Source of the DNA: Bradyrhizobium uaiense
GTDB lineage: Bacteria > Pseudomonadota > Alphaproteobacteria > Rhizobiales > Xanthobacteraceae
Direction of reading: 5' to 3'
Assembly (NCBI RefSeq): GCF_010811875.1
Contig: NZ_VKHP01000006.1
Span: 1-64,000 of the forward strand
Length of the DNA: 64,000 bases
The position numbers and the translations under genes are program-made. Every line of letters begins with the position of its first letter. Positions within the stretch are counted from its first letter, which is position 1. The notes beneath the pieces are model-generated. The model was given only the letters and a program-made list of their open reading frames with translations, was not told where the DNA came from and made no database searches. This document shows positions 42,471-50,097 of this stretch, piece after piece.

Positions 42471-42652
42471 CACCGCGCTGCACCACCTGCCACGGCCACG
42501 GCGAAGTGGTCATCAGCATCACCGGGGAAGTCCGCCCGCCGAAGCTCGGCGAGGCCACCACGGACGATTGCCCGACATGCGGCGGTACCGGCGCGGCGCC
42601 TGGCGCCCGTGATGAGCTGGTAGCGCTCGATGGCGTGACGGAGACCGCTTGA
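42467..42652 (+). CDS. DnaJ-type zinc-finger-like small protein
   Basis: 61 residues from the ATG at 42467. Two CxxCxGxG motifs (CTTCHGHGE and CPTCGGTGA) resemble half of the DnaJ cysteine-rich zinc-binding region. No J domain is present. Start and stop both overlap neighbours (ATGA; TTGA with the terminase gene), so it is tightly coupled to the large terminase. Confidence 0.65.
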   Translation: MTPRCTTCHGHGEVVISITGEVRPPKLGEATTDDCPTCGGTGAAPGARDELVALDGVTETA

Positions 42653-43968
42653 CCACACTTCGCCTGCCCACCGCTGAGGTATTCGAGCCGCTGTTGAAGC
42701 CGGCGCGCTACAAGGGCGCGTATGGCGGCCGTGGCTCGGGCAAATCCCATTTCTATGCGGAGCTTGCGGTTGACCAGGCGCTTGGCTTCCCGGGCGAGAA
42801 CGCCGGCGAGGGGCTGCGCATTGTCTGCGTCCGCGAGGTGCAGAAGGACCTTTCGCAGTCATCCAAGCTCATCATTGAGGACAAGATCCGCAAGATGGGC
42901 CTTGGCGCGGCCGATGGCTTCAAGATCTGGAAAGACCGGATCGAGTTTCCGGGCGACGGCATCGCCATTTTCAAGGGCATGAACGACTACACCGCCGAGT
43001 CGGCCAAGTCGCTCGAGCGGTTCAAACGGGCGTGGATTGACGAGGCGCAGACCCTTTCGGCGCGATCGCTCTCGCTGCTGCGGCCGACCATTCACCGCTG
43101 GGCCGGCTCCGAGATTTGGGCGAGTTGGAACCCGACGCGGAAGAGCGACGCGATTGATGAGTTTCTCCGCAATCCGGCTGGGCTGCCGTCCGGCGCCGTT
43201 GTGGTGCAAGCTAACTGGCGCGACAACCCGTTCTGGAACGCCAGCGCCGAGGAAGAGCGCCTCACCGAGCTGCGGCTCTACCCCGAGCGCTATCCGCACA
43301 CCTATGAGGGCGAGTACGCCAAGGCATTTGAAGGCGCCTATTACGCCAAGATGCTGGCGGAGGCCGCGATGCAGAAGCGCATCGTTGCGAACCTCTCGGT
43401 TGAGCCGCTACTCCCGATCCGCGCCTATGTCGACATCGGCGGCGCCGGCGCGAACGCTGACGCCTTCACCATCTGGATTGTGCAGTTCGTCGGCGATGAA
43501 ATCCGGGTTCTCGACTACTACGAAGCCCGCGGGCAGGTGCTCGCCTATCACGTCGACTGGCTGCGCAAGCATGGTTGGGAAAAGGCTCACATCTATCTGC
43601 CGCACGATGGCGTGAATTCCAACGCCGTCACCGGCAAGCGGTATGAGGACCATCTCCGCGAGGCCAACTTTCAGGTGACCGTCATTCCCAACCAGGGGAA
43701 GGGCGCCGCCGCGCAGCGCATCGAGGCTGTCCGCCGCCTCGGCCCGAAATACCGCTTCCATGAAGCCAACACCGAGGCCGGCCGCGCCGCGCTCGGCTTC
43801 TACCACGAACGAAAAGACGAAGTCCGCAACGTCGGCTTGGGACCGGAACACGACTGGTCCAGCCATGGTGCGGACAGCTTTGGCTTGATGGCCGTTTGTT
43901 ACGAGCCGCCGGCGACCTCAGCCAATTTCAACAGGCCGCTCAACTATGTGGGTAAGGGATGGCGATGA
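42649..43968 (+). CDS. terL: Phage terminase large subunit
   Basis: A 439-residue DNA-packaging motor with a TTG start overlapping the previous stop. Walker A is GGRGSGKS (residues 26-33). Walker B ends in Asp-Glu at 131-132 (RFKRAWIDEAQTL). The C-terminal RNase H-like nuclease has an acidic residue in IRAYVDIGGAGANADAF (about 260) and the late SSHGADSFGLMAVCYE. It belongs to the PBSX-type terminase group. It cuts concatemers and pumps DNA through the portal. Confidence 0.92.
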   Translation: MTTLRLPTAEVFEPLLKPARYKGAYGGRGSGKSHFYAELAVDQALGFPGENAGEGLRIVCVREVQKDLSQSSKLIIEDKIRKMGLGAADGFKIWKDRIEFPGDGIAIFKGMNDYTAESAKSLERFKRAWIDEAQTLSARSLSLLRPTIHRWAGSEIWASWNPTRKSDAIDEFLRNPAGLPSGAVVVQANWRDNPFWNASAEEERLTELRLYPERYPHTYEGEYAKAFEGAYYAKMLAEAAMQKRIVANLSVEPLLPIRAYVDIGGAGANADAFTIWIVQFVGDEIRVLDYYEARGQVLAYHVDWLRKHGWEKAHIYLPHDGVNSNAVTGKRYEDHLREANFQVTVIPNQGKGAAAQRIEAVRRLGPKYRFHEANTEAGRAALGFYHERKDEVRNVGLGPEHDWSSHGADSFGLMAVCYEPPATSANFNRPLNYVGKGWR

Positions 43969-44180
43969 CCGCAGAGCAAGTACGCATGTGGCTCGAGTTC
44001 GAGAAGACGAAACGGGAAATCAAAGAGGCGCTCTGGCAGGTGCCGGCCGATATAGACCGCGCCAAGGTGCTGATTTCCAAGAAAATGGGCATCCTGATCG
44101 CGCTCGATGAGCGCCCGGTGAAGCTCAAGACGCCGGTCATTCACATCATTGAGCCCGATAGCGACGCGCTAGCGGCTTGA
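43965..44180 (+). CDS. Small hypothetical phage protein
   Basis: 71 residues; ATG overlaps the terminase stop (ATGA). Helical N-terminal half (EQVRMWLEFEKTKREIKEAL), then ISKKMGILIALDE. Its last codons are within the phased repeat array at 44157. Unknown function. Confidence 0.55.
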   Translation: MTAEQVRMWLEFEKTKREIKEALWQVPADIDRAKVLISKKMGILIALDERPVKLKTPVIHIIEPDSDALAA

Positions 44181-44184
44181 TAGC
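44157..44184. repeat. GNTAGC array at 11-bp spacing before a start codon
   Basis: GATAGC (44157), GCTAGC (44168) and GATAGC (44179), then a decayed AGCAGC (44190), spaced exactly 11 bases. The array straddles the 3' end of one gene, and the ATG of the next follows at 44199. The spacer GGGAG is the ribosome site, as AGGGG is at 41245-41249. Confidence 0.75.
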
Positions 44185-44198
44185 GGGAGAGCAGCAAT

Positions 44199-44447
44199 AT
44201 GAAGCCAATCCAAACGGAACACACGAATGCGGTTCTCGGTGCCCCGCCAAACTGGGACGCCGAGGCGAATGGTCCATGCGGTGGCCTTCCGGTGCTTGTG
44301 CAGGATGAGGGCGGTTTGCCCGCGTTCTATTCGTACTGGCGCCCGACATGGCGCGAGCGCTTCGAAATTCTGTTCGGGCGACTGATTCGACTTTGTGTCG
44401 TCGGCCGCACGCATGCGCCGGTCCATCTCGATACCGAGCTGATTTAA
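44199..44447 (+). CDS. Hypothetical phage protein
   Basis: 82 residues, ATG right after the phased array. Includes PPNWDAEANGPCGGLPVLVQ and a Trp/Arg-rich WRPTWRERFEILFGRLIRL. The family is known only as hypothetical proteins in rhizobial prophages, from memory. A hairpin follows at 44455-44471. Confidence 0.55.
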   Translation: MKPIQTEHTNAVLGAPPNWDAEANGPCGGLPVLVQDEGGLPAFYSYWRPTWRERFEILFGRLIRLCVVGRTHAPVHLDTELI

Positions 44448-44454
44448 CAACCGC

Positions 44455-44471
44455 GCTGGCCGGACGCCAGC
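44455..44471 (+). terminator. Small hairpin between phage genes
   Basis: GCTGGC / GCCAGC stem with 5-base loop, followed by ACCCTTCAATCT. A similar hairpin sits before the gene at 44809. Possibly an attenuator. Confidence 0.35.
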
Positions 44472-44497
44472 ACCCTTCAATCTAAGAGGAATATTCA

Positions 44498-44737
44498 ATG
44501 GTACACGCATCGCAGCAGTCTGTTGGCTTTACGAAATACTCGCCGTCTGAGACCGAACAGAAGAGCTTGGAGAACCGCGCCTGCGGCGCCTCCCGCGAAT
44601 GGACCGTCGCCGAGCTGATTGAGAGCCGCATCGCCGATCACAGCGCAAGACTGGCGGCGTTGAGGAGCCTCTCCGATTCGCTGCCCGCCTCCTTCCTGAA
44701 TAGTGGCTCGTCCCGCATCAGCGCCCTCCTCAAGTAG
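44498..44737 (+). CDS. Small hypothetical phage protein
   Basis: 79 residues, preceded by AAGAGGAAT. Soluble and helical (EWTVAELIESRIADHSARLA). Unknown function. Confidence 0.5.
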   Translation: MVHASQQSVGFTKYSPSETEQKSLENRACGASREWTVAELIESRIADHSARLAALRSLSDSLPASFLNSGSSRISALLK

Positions 44738-44766
44738 GTATCGATCCAAACGATCGATCCAACCGC

Positions 44767-44783
44767 GCCGGGCGGCTCCCGGC
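44767..44783 (+). terminator. Hairpin with pyrimidine tail
   Basis: GCCGGG / CCCGGC stem with loop CGGCT, followed by ATTCTCTCTAAT. It is placed between two small genes and is terminator-like. It may reduce or attenuate transcription into the genes that follow. Confidence 0.45.
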
Positions 44784-44808
44784 ATTCTCTCTAATATTGG
44801 AAGTGAAT

Positions 44809-45054
44809 ATGACGACACACGTCACAGTCAGCGTGAACGGCCGCTACAAGGCCATCGTTCATCAGGTCTACGGCAATGGCGCCACGTCCGGCCCGACCGT
44901 CGTTCATGGCCGTTACGAAGGATCGCCGAACCCGTCCGGGGAGCACACCTTCTATCTGTCTCACCCGGCGCATTCGACCTTCGTGGTGCACGAAGAGTAT
45001 CTGCGCGAGGAAGCCGTGCAGGCCTCAAAGAATGAGGTGCCCGCGAATGGCTAA
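44809..45054 (+). CDS. Hypothetical phage protein
   Basis: 81 residues from the ATG at 44809 (GGAAG upstream). Beta-rich sequence (HVTVSVNGRYKAIVHQVYGN, HTFYLSHPAHSTFVVHEEY). Unknown function; overlaps the next gene by 8 nt. Confidence 0.6.
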   Translation: MTTHVTVSVNGRYKAIVHQVYGNGATSGPTVVHGRYEGSPNPSGEHTFYLSHPAHSTFVVHEEYLREEAVQASKNEVPANG

Positions 45055-45415
45055 CGTCATCATCCCACCGACCGTGGGTCGCGTCGTCTGGTTTCGTCCC
45101 AGCGAGTTTGACCCGATCACTCGCTGTGACCAGCCGCTTGCGGCGCAAATCGCTTACGTCTGGAACGATCGTCTGGTCAATCTCGGCGTTCTCGATTCGA
45201 ACGGCGCGCCGCACGGCCGCACTTCGATAACGCTGATCCAGGCGGGCGAAACTGCGCCCGAGGGCGCCAGCTACGCCGAATGGATGCCCTATCAGCAGGG
45301 GCAGGCAGCGAAGACGGAAGCCGCGGAGGCCAAGGCCGCTGCCGTCGCGACCGATACCGCAACTCAGGGCGCTGGCGCGTCCGGTGCAGAGAGCACCGAG
45401 GACGCCAATGCATAG
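45047..45415 (+). CDS. Hypothetical phage protein
   Basis: 122 residues from the ATG at 45047. An N-terminal beta-rich part (GRVVWFRPSEFDPITRCDQP, RTSITLIQAGE) is followed by an Ala/Glu/Thr-rich tail. It resembles common small rhizobial phage proteins located near a DUF2829 gene. Unknown function. Confidence 0.6.
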   Translation: MANVIIPPTVGRVVWFRPSEFDPITRCDQPLAAQIAYVWNDRLVNLGVLDSNGAPHGRTSITLIQAGETAPEGASYAEWMPYQQGQAAKTEAAEAKAAAVATDTATQGAGASGAESTEDANA

Positions 45416-45707
45416 CTTTGGCATCGGCCGCGCCGTCAAGGAGATGCAGGAGGGGCGGGCGGTGCGCCGGGCCGGGTGGAATGGCAAGGGCATGTTCATC
45501 GTGCTCATGCCGGCGCTCCAACTGCCGCCCTACAATACGCAGGGCACCGAGCGAAAGGTCAACGATCGCACCGCGAAGTGGATCGGCGAAGATCAGCCGC
45601 TCGACTGTCAGCCCTATATCGCGATGTACACCGCGGCGAAGCAGTGGCAGCCCGGTTGGTTGTGCTCGCAGGCCGACTTGCTCGCGACCGATTGGGAAGT
45701 GGTCTAG
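45408..45707 (+). CDS. DUF2829 / Tad2-like anti-defence protein
   Basis: 99 residues from the ATG at 45408. The pattern FGIGRAVKEMQEGRAVRRAG followed by WNGKGMFIVLM, then PYIAMYTAAKQWQPGWLCSQ and ADLLATDWEVV, matches the DUF2829 family. The Tad2 members of this family bind cyclic ADP-ribose-type signals and block the Thoeris immune system. Whether this member binds such signals is inference; the overall pattern is complete. Confidence 0.82.
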   Translation: MHSFGIGRAVKEMQEGRAVRRAGWNGKGMFIVLMPALQLPPYNTQGTERKVNDRTAKWIGEDQPLDCQPYIAMYTAAKQWQPGWLCSQADLLATDWEVV

Positions 45708-45713
45708 CCAGCC

Positions 45714-45917
45714 ATGAAGCCCGTCAAATCCTCCACCATCGAAGCGGTCGGGCATGATCCCGACCGCAAGGTGTTGACCGTCCGTTTCAACAGCGGCGCG
45801 ACCTACACCTATGAAGGCGTATCCGCCGATCAGCACTCCGCACTTATGGGTGCAAAGAGCGTCGGTACGCACTTCTCGCAACACATCCGCAACCGCTTCA
45901 AGGCCACCAAAGCCTGA
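45714..45917 (+). CDS. KTSC domain protein
   Basis: 67 residues: VKSSTIEAVGHDPDRKVLTV then FNSGATYTYEGV and SVGTHFSQHIRNRFKATK, the full KTSC domain. KTSC proteins are small beta-rich domains common in phages and near nucleic-acid enzymes. The function is not known. It lies between the Tad2-like gene and the portal. Confidence 0.85.
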   Translation: MKPVKSSTIEAVGHDPDRKVLTVRFNSGATYTYEGVSADQHSALMGAKSVGTHFSQHIRNRFKATKA

Positions 45918-45919
45918 CA

Positions 45920-46495
45920 ATGGCGAAAATGGACACCTTGACGGTTCAGTCGCTCGTCGGCTCCCAGCGAGCCGACGCGCTGGCTGCCATGAGCGCGGCG
46001 CAGCTCGCTGAAGAGCGCGCCCGCGCCATGGATTACTACCTCGGCAACATGGACGAGGACATGCCGCCGGAAGATGGGCGGTCGCAGGCGGTGTCAACCG
46101 ACGTTTCCGACACGATTGAGGGGCTGCTGCCGCAGCTCATGGATATTTTCGCCGGCTCTGATGAGGTGGTGGTTTTCGAGCCAGTTGGGCCCGACGACGA
46201 AGACGCCGCCGCACAGGAGACTGATTACGTCAATCACGTCTTCATGCAGCAGAATTCTGGCTTCATGGTGCTGTATTCGCTCTTGAAGGACGCGCTCCTC
46301 TCAAAAGTCGGCATCGTCAAGGTTTGGTGGGACGAGCGCGAGGAAGAGCAGCAGGATACGTTTTACGACCTGTCCGAGGATCAATTCGCGCTGCTCGCGC
46401 AAACCGTCGCCGAGTCGGATGGCCAGCTCGAGATAGTCGAGCACACCGCACATGACGGCAGCGGCAACCCGATCAAGAGCGAGGCCACATCTTGA
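45920..46495 (+). CDS. Phage portal protein, N-terminal part (split gene)
   Basis: 191 residues matching the first part of P22-type portal proteins: helical N-terminus (RARAMDYYLGNMDEDMPPED), DVSDTIEGLLPQLMDIFAGS, then KVGIVKVWWDEREEEQQDTF and the end of the first wing region (EIVEHTAHDGSGNP). It stops at TGA 46493-46495, where an intact portal would continue. The rest is at 46818-48530 in another frame. The next gene starts on the overlapping TTG. Confidence 0.8.
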   Translation: MAKMDTLTVQSLVGSQRADALAAMSAAQLAEERARAMDYYLGNMDEDMPPEDGRSQAVSTDVSDTIEGLLPQLMDIFAGSDEVVVFEPVGPDDEDAAAQETDYVNHVFMQQNSGFMVLYSLLKDALLSKVGIVKVWWDEREEEQQDTFYDLSEDQFALLAQTVAESDGQLEIVEHTAHDGSGNPIKSEATS

Positions 46496-46818
46496 GCGAA
46501 ATCAGGGGCGCTGTTCGCCCATTCTGCGTTGCCATCGACTATGACGATACGTTTTCAACGTGTCCGGAGACGTGGGGCAAGGTCATTGAGGTGTTGCGCC
46601 AAGCTGGCGCGCGCGTGTTCTGTGTGACCTTCCGGCGCCCGGATATGGTTGTCACCGACTTCCCCGGCGAAGTGTTCTACACGGCCGGCCGCCTCAAGGC
46701 GGACTTCATGCATGACCTCAAGCAGGATGTGCATGTGTGGGTTGACGATCGGCCCGAGCTCATCGGCGAAAACCCGGAGCGCCGCCGGTTCCGGGAAATC
46801 CTTAACGAGGCTGTCTGA
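46492..46818 (+). CDS. HAD-superfamily-like protein inserted in the portal
   Basis: 108 residues from a TTG overlapping the stop of the portal N-part. The HAD motif I is VAIDYDDTFSTCPETW (DxDDT), motif II-like VTFRRP and motif IV-like VHVWVDDRPELIGENPERRR. It is probably a small phosphatase or a nucleotide-handling enzyme. Its stop overlaps the ATG of the portal C-part (TGATG), so the three ORFs form one coupled unit. Confidence 0.7.
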   Translation: MSEIRGAVRPFCVAIDYDDTFSTCPETWGKVIEVLRQAGARVFCVTFRRPDMVVTDFPGEVFYTAGRLKADFMHDLKQDVHVWVDDRPELIGENPERRRFREILNEAV

Positions 46819-48530
46819 TGGCTGCCAATCCAGCACAATTGCCCGTTCCTGCCGCGTCCGGGGTTCCGATCCCGCCGATGGCAGCCCCATTGCAGGGGCA
46901 AATTCTCCCCCCGGCGCCGACGTTTCATGACGTCACAGTGCGCTCTACGCGCAAGCTTGCCCGCGTCAAGGTGATGGGCGTTCCGCCGGAAGAATTCGGC
47001 ATTGAGCGGGGCGCGCGCACCATCCAGGAGAGCAATTACTGCTTCCATGACGTTGTGACGAAGACTGAGGCCGAGCTCATCGGCGAGGGCTTCGACGCCG
47101 AGCAGGTCAAAGGCCTTTCGTCTTACACCGGTCAGACCGATATCGAGACGCTCGAGCGCGACACGGTCCAGGAACACATGTTCCAGACCAACGATACCAA
47201 CAGCGCAGCGCGCCTCATCAAGATCACCGAGCATTATGTTCGGCTGGACTATGAGGGGAACGGGCGCCCCGGCCTCTATCAGGTCGTGACTGGCGGCGAT
47301 CAGGGCGAGATCCTCAGAAAGGACGGTAAGCCGTCCATCGAGCGATTCGACGCGATGCCGTTTGCCGCCACGTCGCCTATTCCGATGACCCACCGCTTTA
47401 TCGGCCGATCGGTGGCCGATGTGGTGATGCCGGTCCAGCGTGAAAAGACCGCCATGAAGCGCGGCGCGCTGGACAACCTCTATCTGCACAACAACCCGCG
47501 TGTTGAGGTGTCAGAGCAGCACGCCGGCCCGAACACGCTGGATGACCTGTTGGTGTCGCGCTCGGGCGGTGTGGTGCGCGTCAAACAGCCTGGCGGCATC
47601 AATTGGCAGGTGGTCCCTGACATCACGGGGTCAATCTTCCCGGCGATGCAATATCTGGACGCCGAGCTTGAGACCCGGACAGGCCTGACGAAGCAGGCGC
47701 AGGGCATAGACGCCAACGCGCTGCAAAATCAGTCGGCGACGGCGACGGCGCAGGTATTCTCGGCATCGCAGATGCGCATCAAGCTGATGGCGCGCATCAT
47801 CGCCGAGGGTGTCCGGGACATGTTTTCGCTCGTGCACGCCACCATTCGCAAGCACGGCCAGCAATCCGAGACGGTGAAGCTGCGCCGGCAGTGGGTCGCT
47901 GTCGACCCGCGCGAGTGGAAAGAGCGCGACCACATGACCATCAACGTCGGGCTCGGGACCGGCGGCAAGGCGCAGCAGTTCGCGCAGACCATGGCAATCG
48001 CCAACGTCCAAAAGGAGATGGTTGCGGCTGGCAAGGTCAATATTGTTGGCGATACCGAGCTCTACAATACGGCCTGCGAGCTCACCAAGATCATGGGCCA
48101 CAAGAACGCGAATCGGTTCTTCAAGGATCCTGCAGCGAAAGACCCGCAGACCGGGCAGCTCCTCAACCCGCCACCGCCACCGCAGCCGGACCCCAAGACG
48201 CAGGCCATTCAGGCGCAGTCCCAGGCGACAATGCAGGAGCAGCAGCAGCGTTCCCAGCTCTCGCAGCAGGAAACGCAGCTCGAGGCCCAGTTGGCGCAGA
48301 TGAAGGCCGAAATTGACGCGAAGCTCAAGCTGCTAGATGCGGCGATAAACGCGCGGGCGGCCGATCGTACCCACCAACATGACCACGAACGCCATCAAAT
48401 CGGCGTGGCGCATGACGTGCTGGGCATCATCGCCCACGCGCACGCCCACGATACGTCGATGGCGCAAAAGCATGCCGACCATGAGGCGAGGCAGGCTCAA
48501 ATGGAGAGCAGTGCAGCCAATGCAGATTGA
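46818..48530 (+). CDS. Phage portal protein, C-terminal part (split gene)
   Basis: 570 residues. The first ~35 are Pro/Ala-rich linker (PAQLPVPAASGVPIPPMAAP), then the portal continues at FHDVTVRSTRKLARVKVMGV. Typical portal features follow: PPEEFGIERGARTIQESNYC, HRFIGRSVADVVMPVQREKT and ALQNQSATATAQVFSASQMR. The end is a long Gln-rich and His-rich helical barrel (LSQQETQLEAQLAQMKAEID). Together with the N-part (191) it totals 761 residues, close to P22-type portals. Confidence 0.85.
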   Translation: MAANPAQLPVPAASGVPIPPMAAPLQGQILPPAPTFHDVTVRSTRKLARVKVMGVPPEEFGIERGARTIQESNYCFHDVVTKTEAELIGEGFDAEQVKGLSSYTGQTDIETLERDTVQEHMFQTNDTNSAARLIKITEHYVRLDYEGNGRPGLYQVVTGGDQGEILRKDGKPSIERFDAMPFAATSPIPMTHRFIGRSVADVVMPVQREKTAMKRGALDNLYLHNNPRVEVSEQHAGPNTLDDLLVSRSGGVVRVKQPGGINWQVVPDITGSIFPAMQYLDAELETRTGLTKQAQGIDANALQNQSATATAQVFSASQMRIKLMARIIAEGVRDMFSLVHATIRKHGQQSETVKLRRQWVAVDPREWKERDHMTINVGLGTGGKAQQFAQTMAIANVQKEMVAAGKVNIVGDTELYNTACELTKIMGHKNANRFFKDPAAKDPQTGQLLNPPPPPQPDPKTQAIQAQSQATMQEQQQRSQLSQQETQLEAQLAQMKAEIDAKLKLLDAAINARAADRTHQHDHERHQIGVAHDVLGIIAHAHAHDTSMAQKHADHEARQAQMESSAANAD

Positions 48531-48825
48531 CGAACATAAGGCCCTGCGCGACGCCGCGCGCGCAGCCAAGGCCGCAGCAGTCCTCAATGACGAATTGATT
48601 TCCGAGGCGTTCAAGACGCTGGAAGACGCTTACGTCGCGGCCTGGCGCTCCACCACCATCGAGAACGTGTCAGGCCGGGAAAAGCTCTTCCTCGCCATCA
48701 ACGTCATTGGGAAGGTCAAAGAGCACCTTTCCCGGGTCGTCGCCGACGGCAAGCTTGCGGAAGCGGACCTCCGCGCCCTGGCTCAAGTCGGCGAGCGCAA
48801 AAAGGCCTGGCACGAAGTCAGGTAG
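48520..48825 (+). CDS. Hypothetical phage protein after the portal
   Basis: 101 residues from the ATG at 48520, overlapping the portal end by 11 nt. Entirely helical (EHKALRDAARAAKAAAVLND ... LFLAINVIGKVKEHLSRVVA). The position between portal and scaffold suggests a head-assembly accessory protein. Confidence 0.65.
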   Translation: MQIDEHKALRDAARAAKAAAVLNDELISEAFKTLEDAYVAAWRSTTIENVSGREKLFLAINVIGKVKEHLSRVVADGKLAEADLRALAQVGERKKAWHEVR

Positions 48826-48867
48826 CCCGAAACTTTTTCACAAGCCGAACACAGGACAGTCCGAACC

Positions 48868-50076
48868 ATGACCGACGCAACCCGCCTTAACGCAAGCGTG
48901 AGCCACATCTCCATGATGCAGCGGCCCTTTGGCGCGCCGCGCATTCACATGGATGAGGGCGCTTCCGGCGGTGCGCCCGCTGGCGGCTCTGCGCCTGCTG
49001 CCGGTGGCGATTCGGCCACCGCGATGCCGGAAAGCTTCGATTCGGTCGATGGGGCGATGCGCTTCCTGTCGTCGCGCCCCAAGCGCGAGCAGGCTGCCGC
49101 ATCTGACACCGGCACCAACGATAATTCGTCCGCAGAGCACGCCGATGCCGGCGCCGCGGATGACAATGCATTGTCCGATGAGGGCAACGCCGCCCCGGGT
49201 GAGAACCCGGCTCTCGGCGAAGATCAGGACGTCGACCCGGCCGCCAATCAGCCGCCGCCCATCGAGCGTCCGAAGTCTTGGGCCAAAGACGAGCAAGCCG
49301 AATGGGATGGTCTCCCGCGCTCCCTGCAAGAGAAGATTGCAGCCCGCGAGGACGCCCGCGACAAGGCCGTTCGGAAAGGCCAGAACGACGCCGCTGAAAA
49401 GCTCAAGGGCCTCACGGCCAAAGAGCAGGCGGCGGAACAGGCGCGTACTACCTATGAGCAGAACGCCCGCGCCGCGCTGGACATTCTCGCAAGGGAACAG
49501 CAGCGCGATTTTGCCGACATCAAGAGCGTTGAAGACGTCACCAAGCTCGCACAGACGGACCCGCTGCGGTACATCCAGTGGCAGGCCCATCAGTCGCAGA
49601 TTGCTGCCGTCAAGAACGCTGTCGACGATGCCGACAAGCGCAAGGCTGACGAGACTGCCAATGCGTGGAAAACCTTCCGGCAGACGGAAGACGCAAAGGC
49701 AGCCGAGCATATCCCCGATCTGGCGGATAAGGCCAAGGCGCCGAAGCTCATGGAAAAGGCCGTCTCGCTTCTGCAAAAGATTGGTTTCACGCCGGAAGAG
49801 CTCGGCAAGTACGACGGCGGCGAAAAGCTCTCGCTTTTTGACCACCGCGTGCAACGACTTCTCTTCGACGCGATCCGCTATAGCGACTTGCAGGCAGCGC
49901 GAACGGCCGCCGTCACCAAGGCCGTGCCGCCTGTTCAGCGCCCCGGAGTGAAGCAGCCGACCGGCAACGCCAACTCCGAGCGCGTCCAAGCCCTCAACAC
50001 TCGTCTCAACAATTCCGGCGACATCATGGACGCGGTGAGCCTGCTCCAGGCCCGTCGCTCCTCGAATCGCCGGTAA
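48868..50076 (+). CDS. Probable scaffolding protein
   Basis: 402 residues, highly charged and helical with disordered Ala/Gly/Asp-rich N-terminal third. The segment PKSWAKDEQAEWDGLPRSLQ and long coiled coils (ARTTYEQNARAALDILAREQ) fit scaffold proteins that precede the capsid gene. A long antisense ORF over this region is a shadow. It assists procapsid assembly with the portal. Confidence 0.75.
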   Translation: MTDATRLNASVSHISMMQRPFGAPRIHMDEGASGGAPAGGSAPAAGGDSATAMPESFDSVDGAMRFLSSRPKREQAAASDTGTNDNSSAEHADAGAADDNALSDEGNAAPGENPALGEDQDVDPAANQPPPIERPKSWAKDEQAEWDGLPRSLQEKIAAREDARDKAVRKGQNDAAEKLKGLTAKEQAAEQARTTYEQNARAALDILAREQQRDFADIKSVEDVTKLAQTDPLRYIQWQAHQSQIAAVKNAVDDADKRKADETANAWKTFRQTEDAKAAEHIPDLADKAKAPKLMEKAVSLLQKIGFTPEELGKYDGGEKLSLFDHRVQRLLFDAIRYSDLQAARTAAVTKAVPPVQRPGVKQPTGNANSERVQALNTRLNNSGDIMDAVSLLQARRSSNRR

Positions 50077-50097
50077 TCGCAAGCCAAAGGGACCGTT

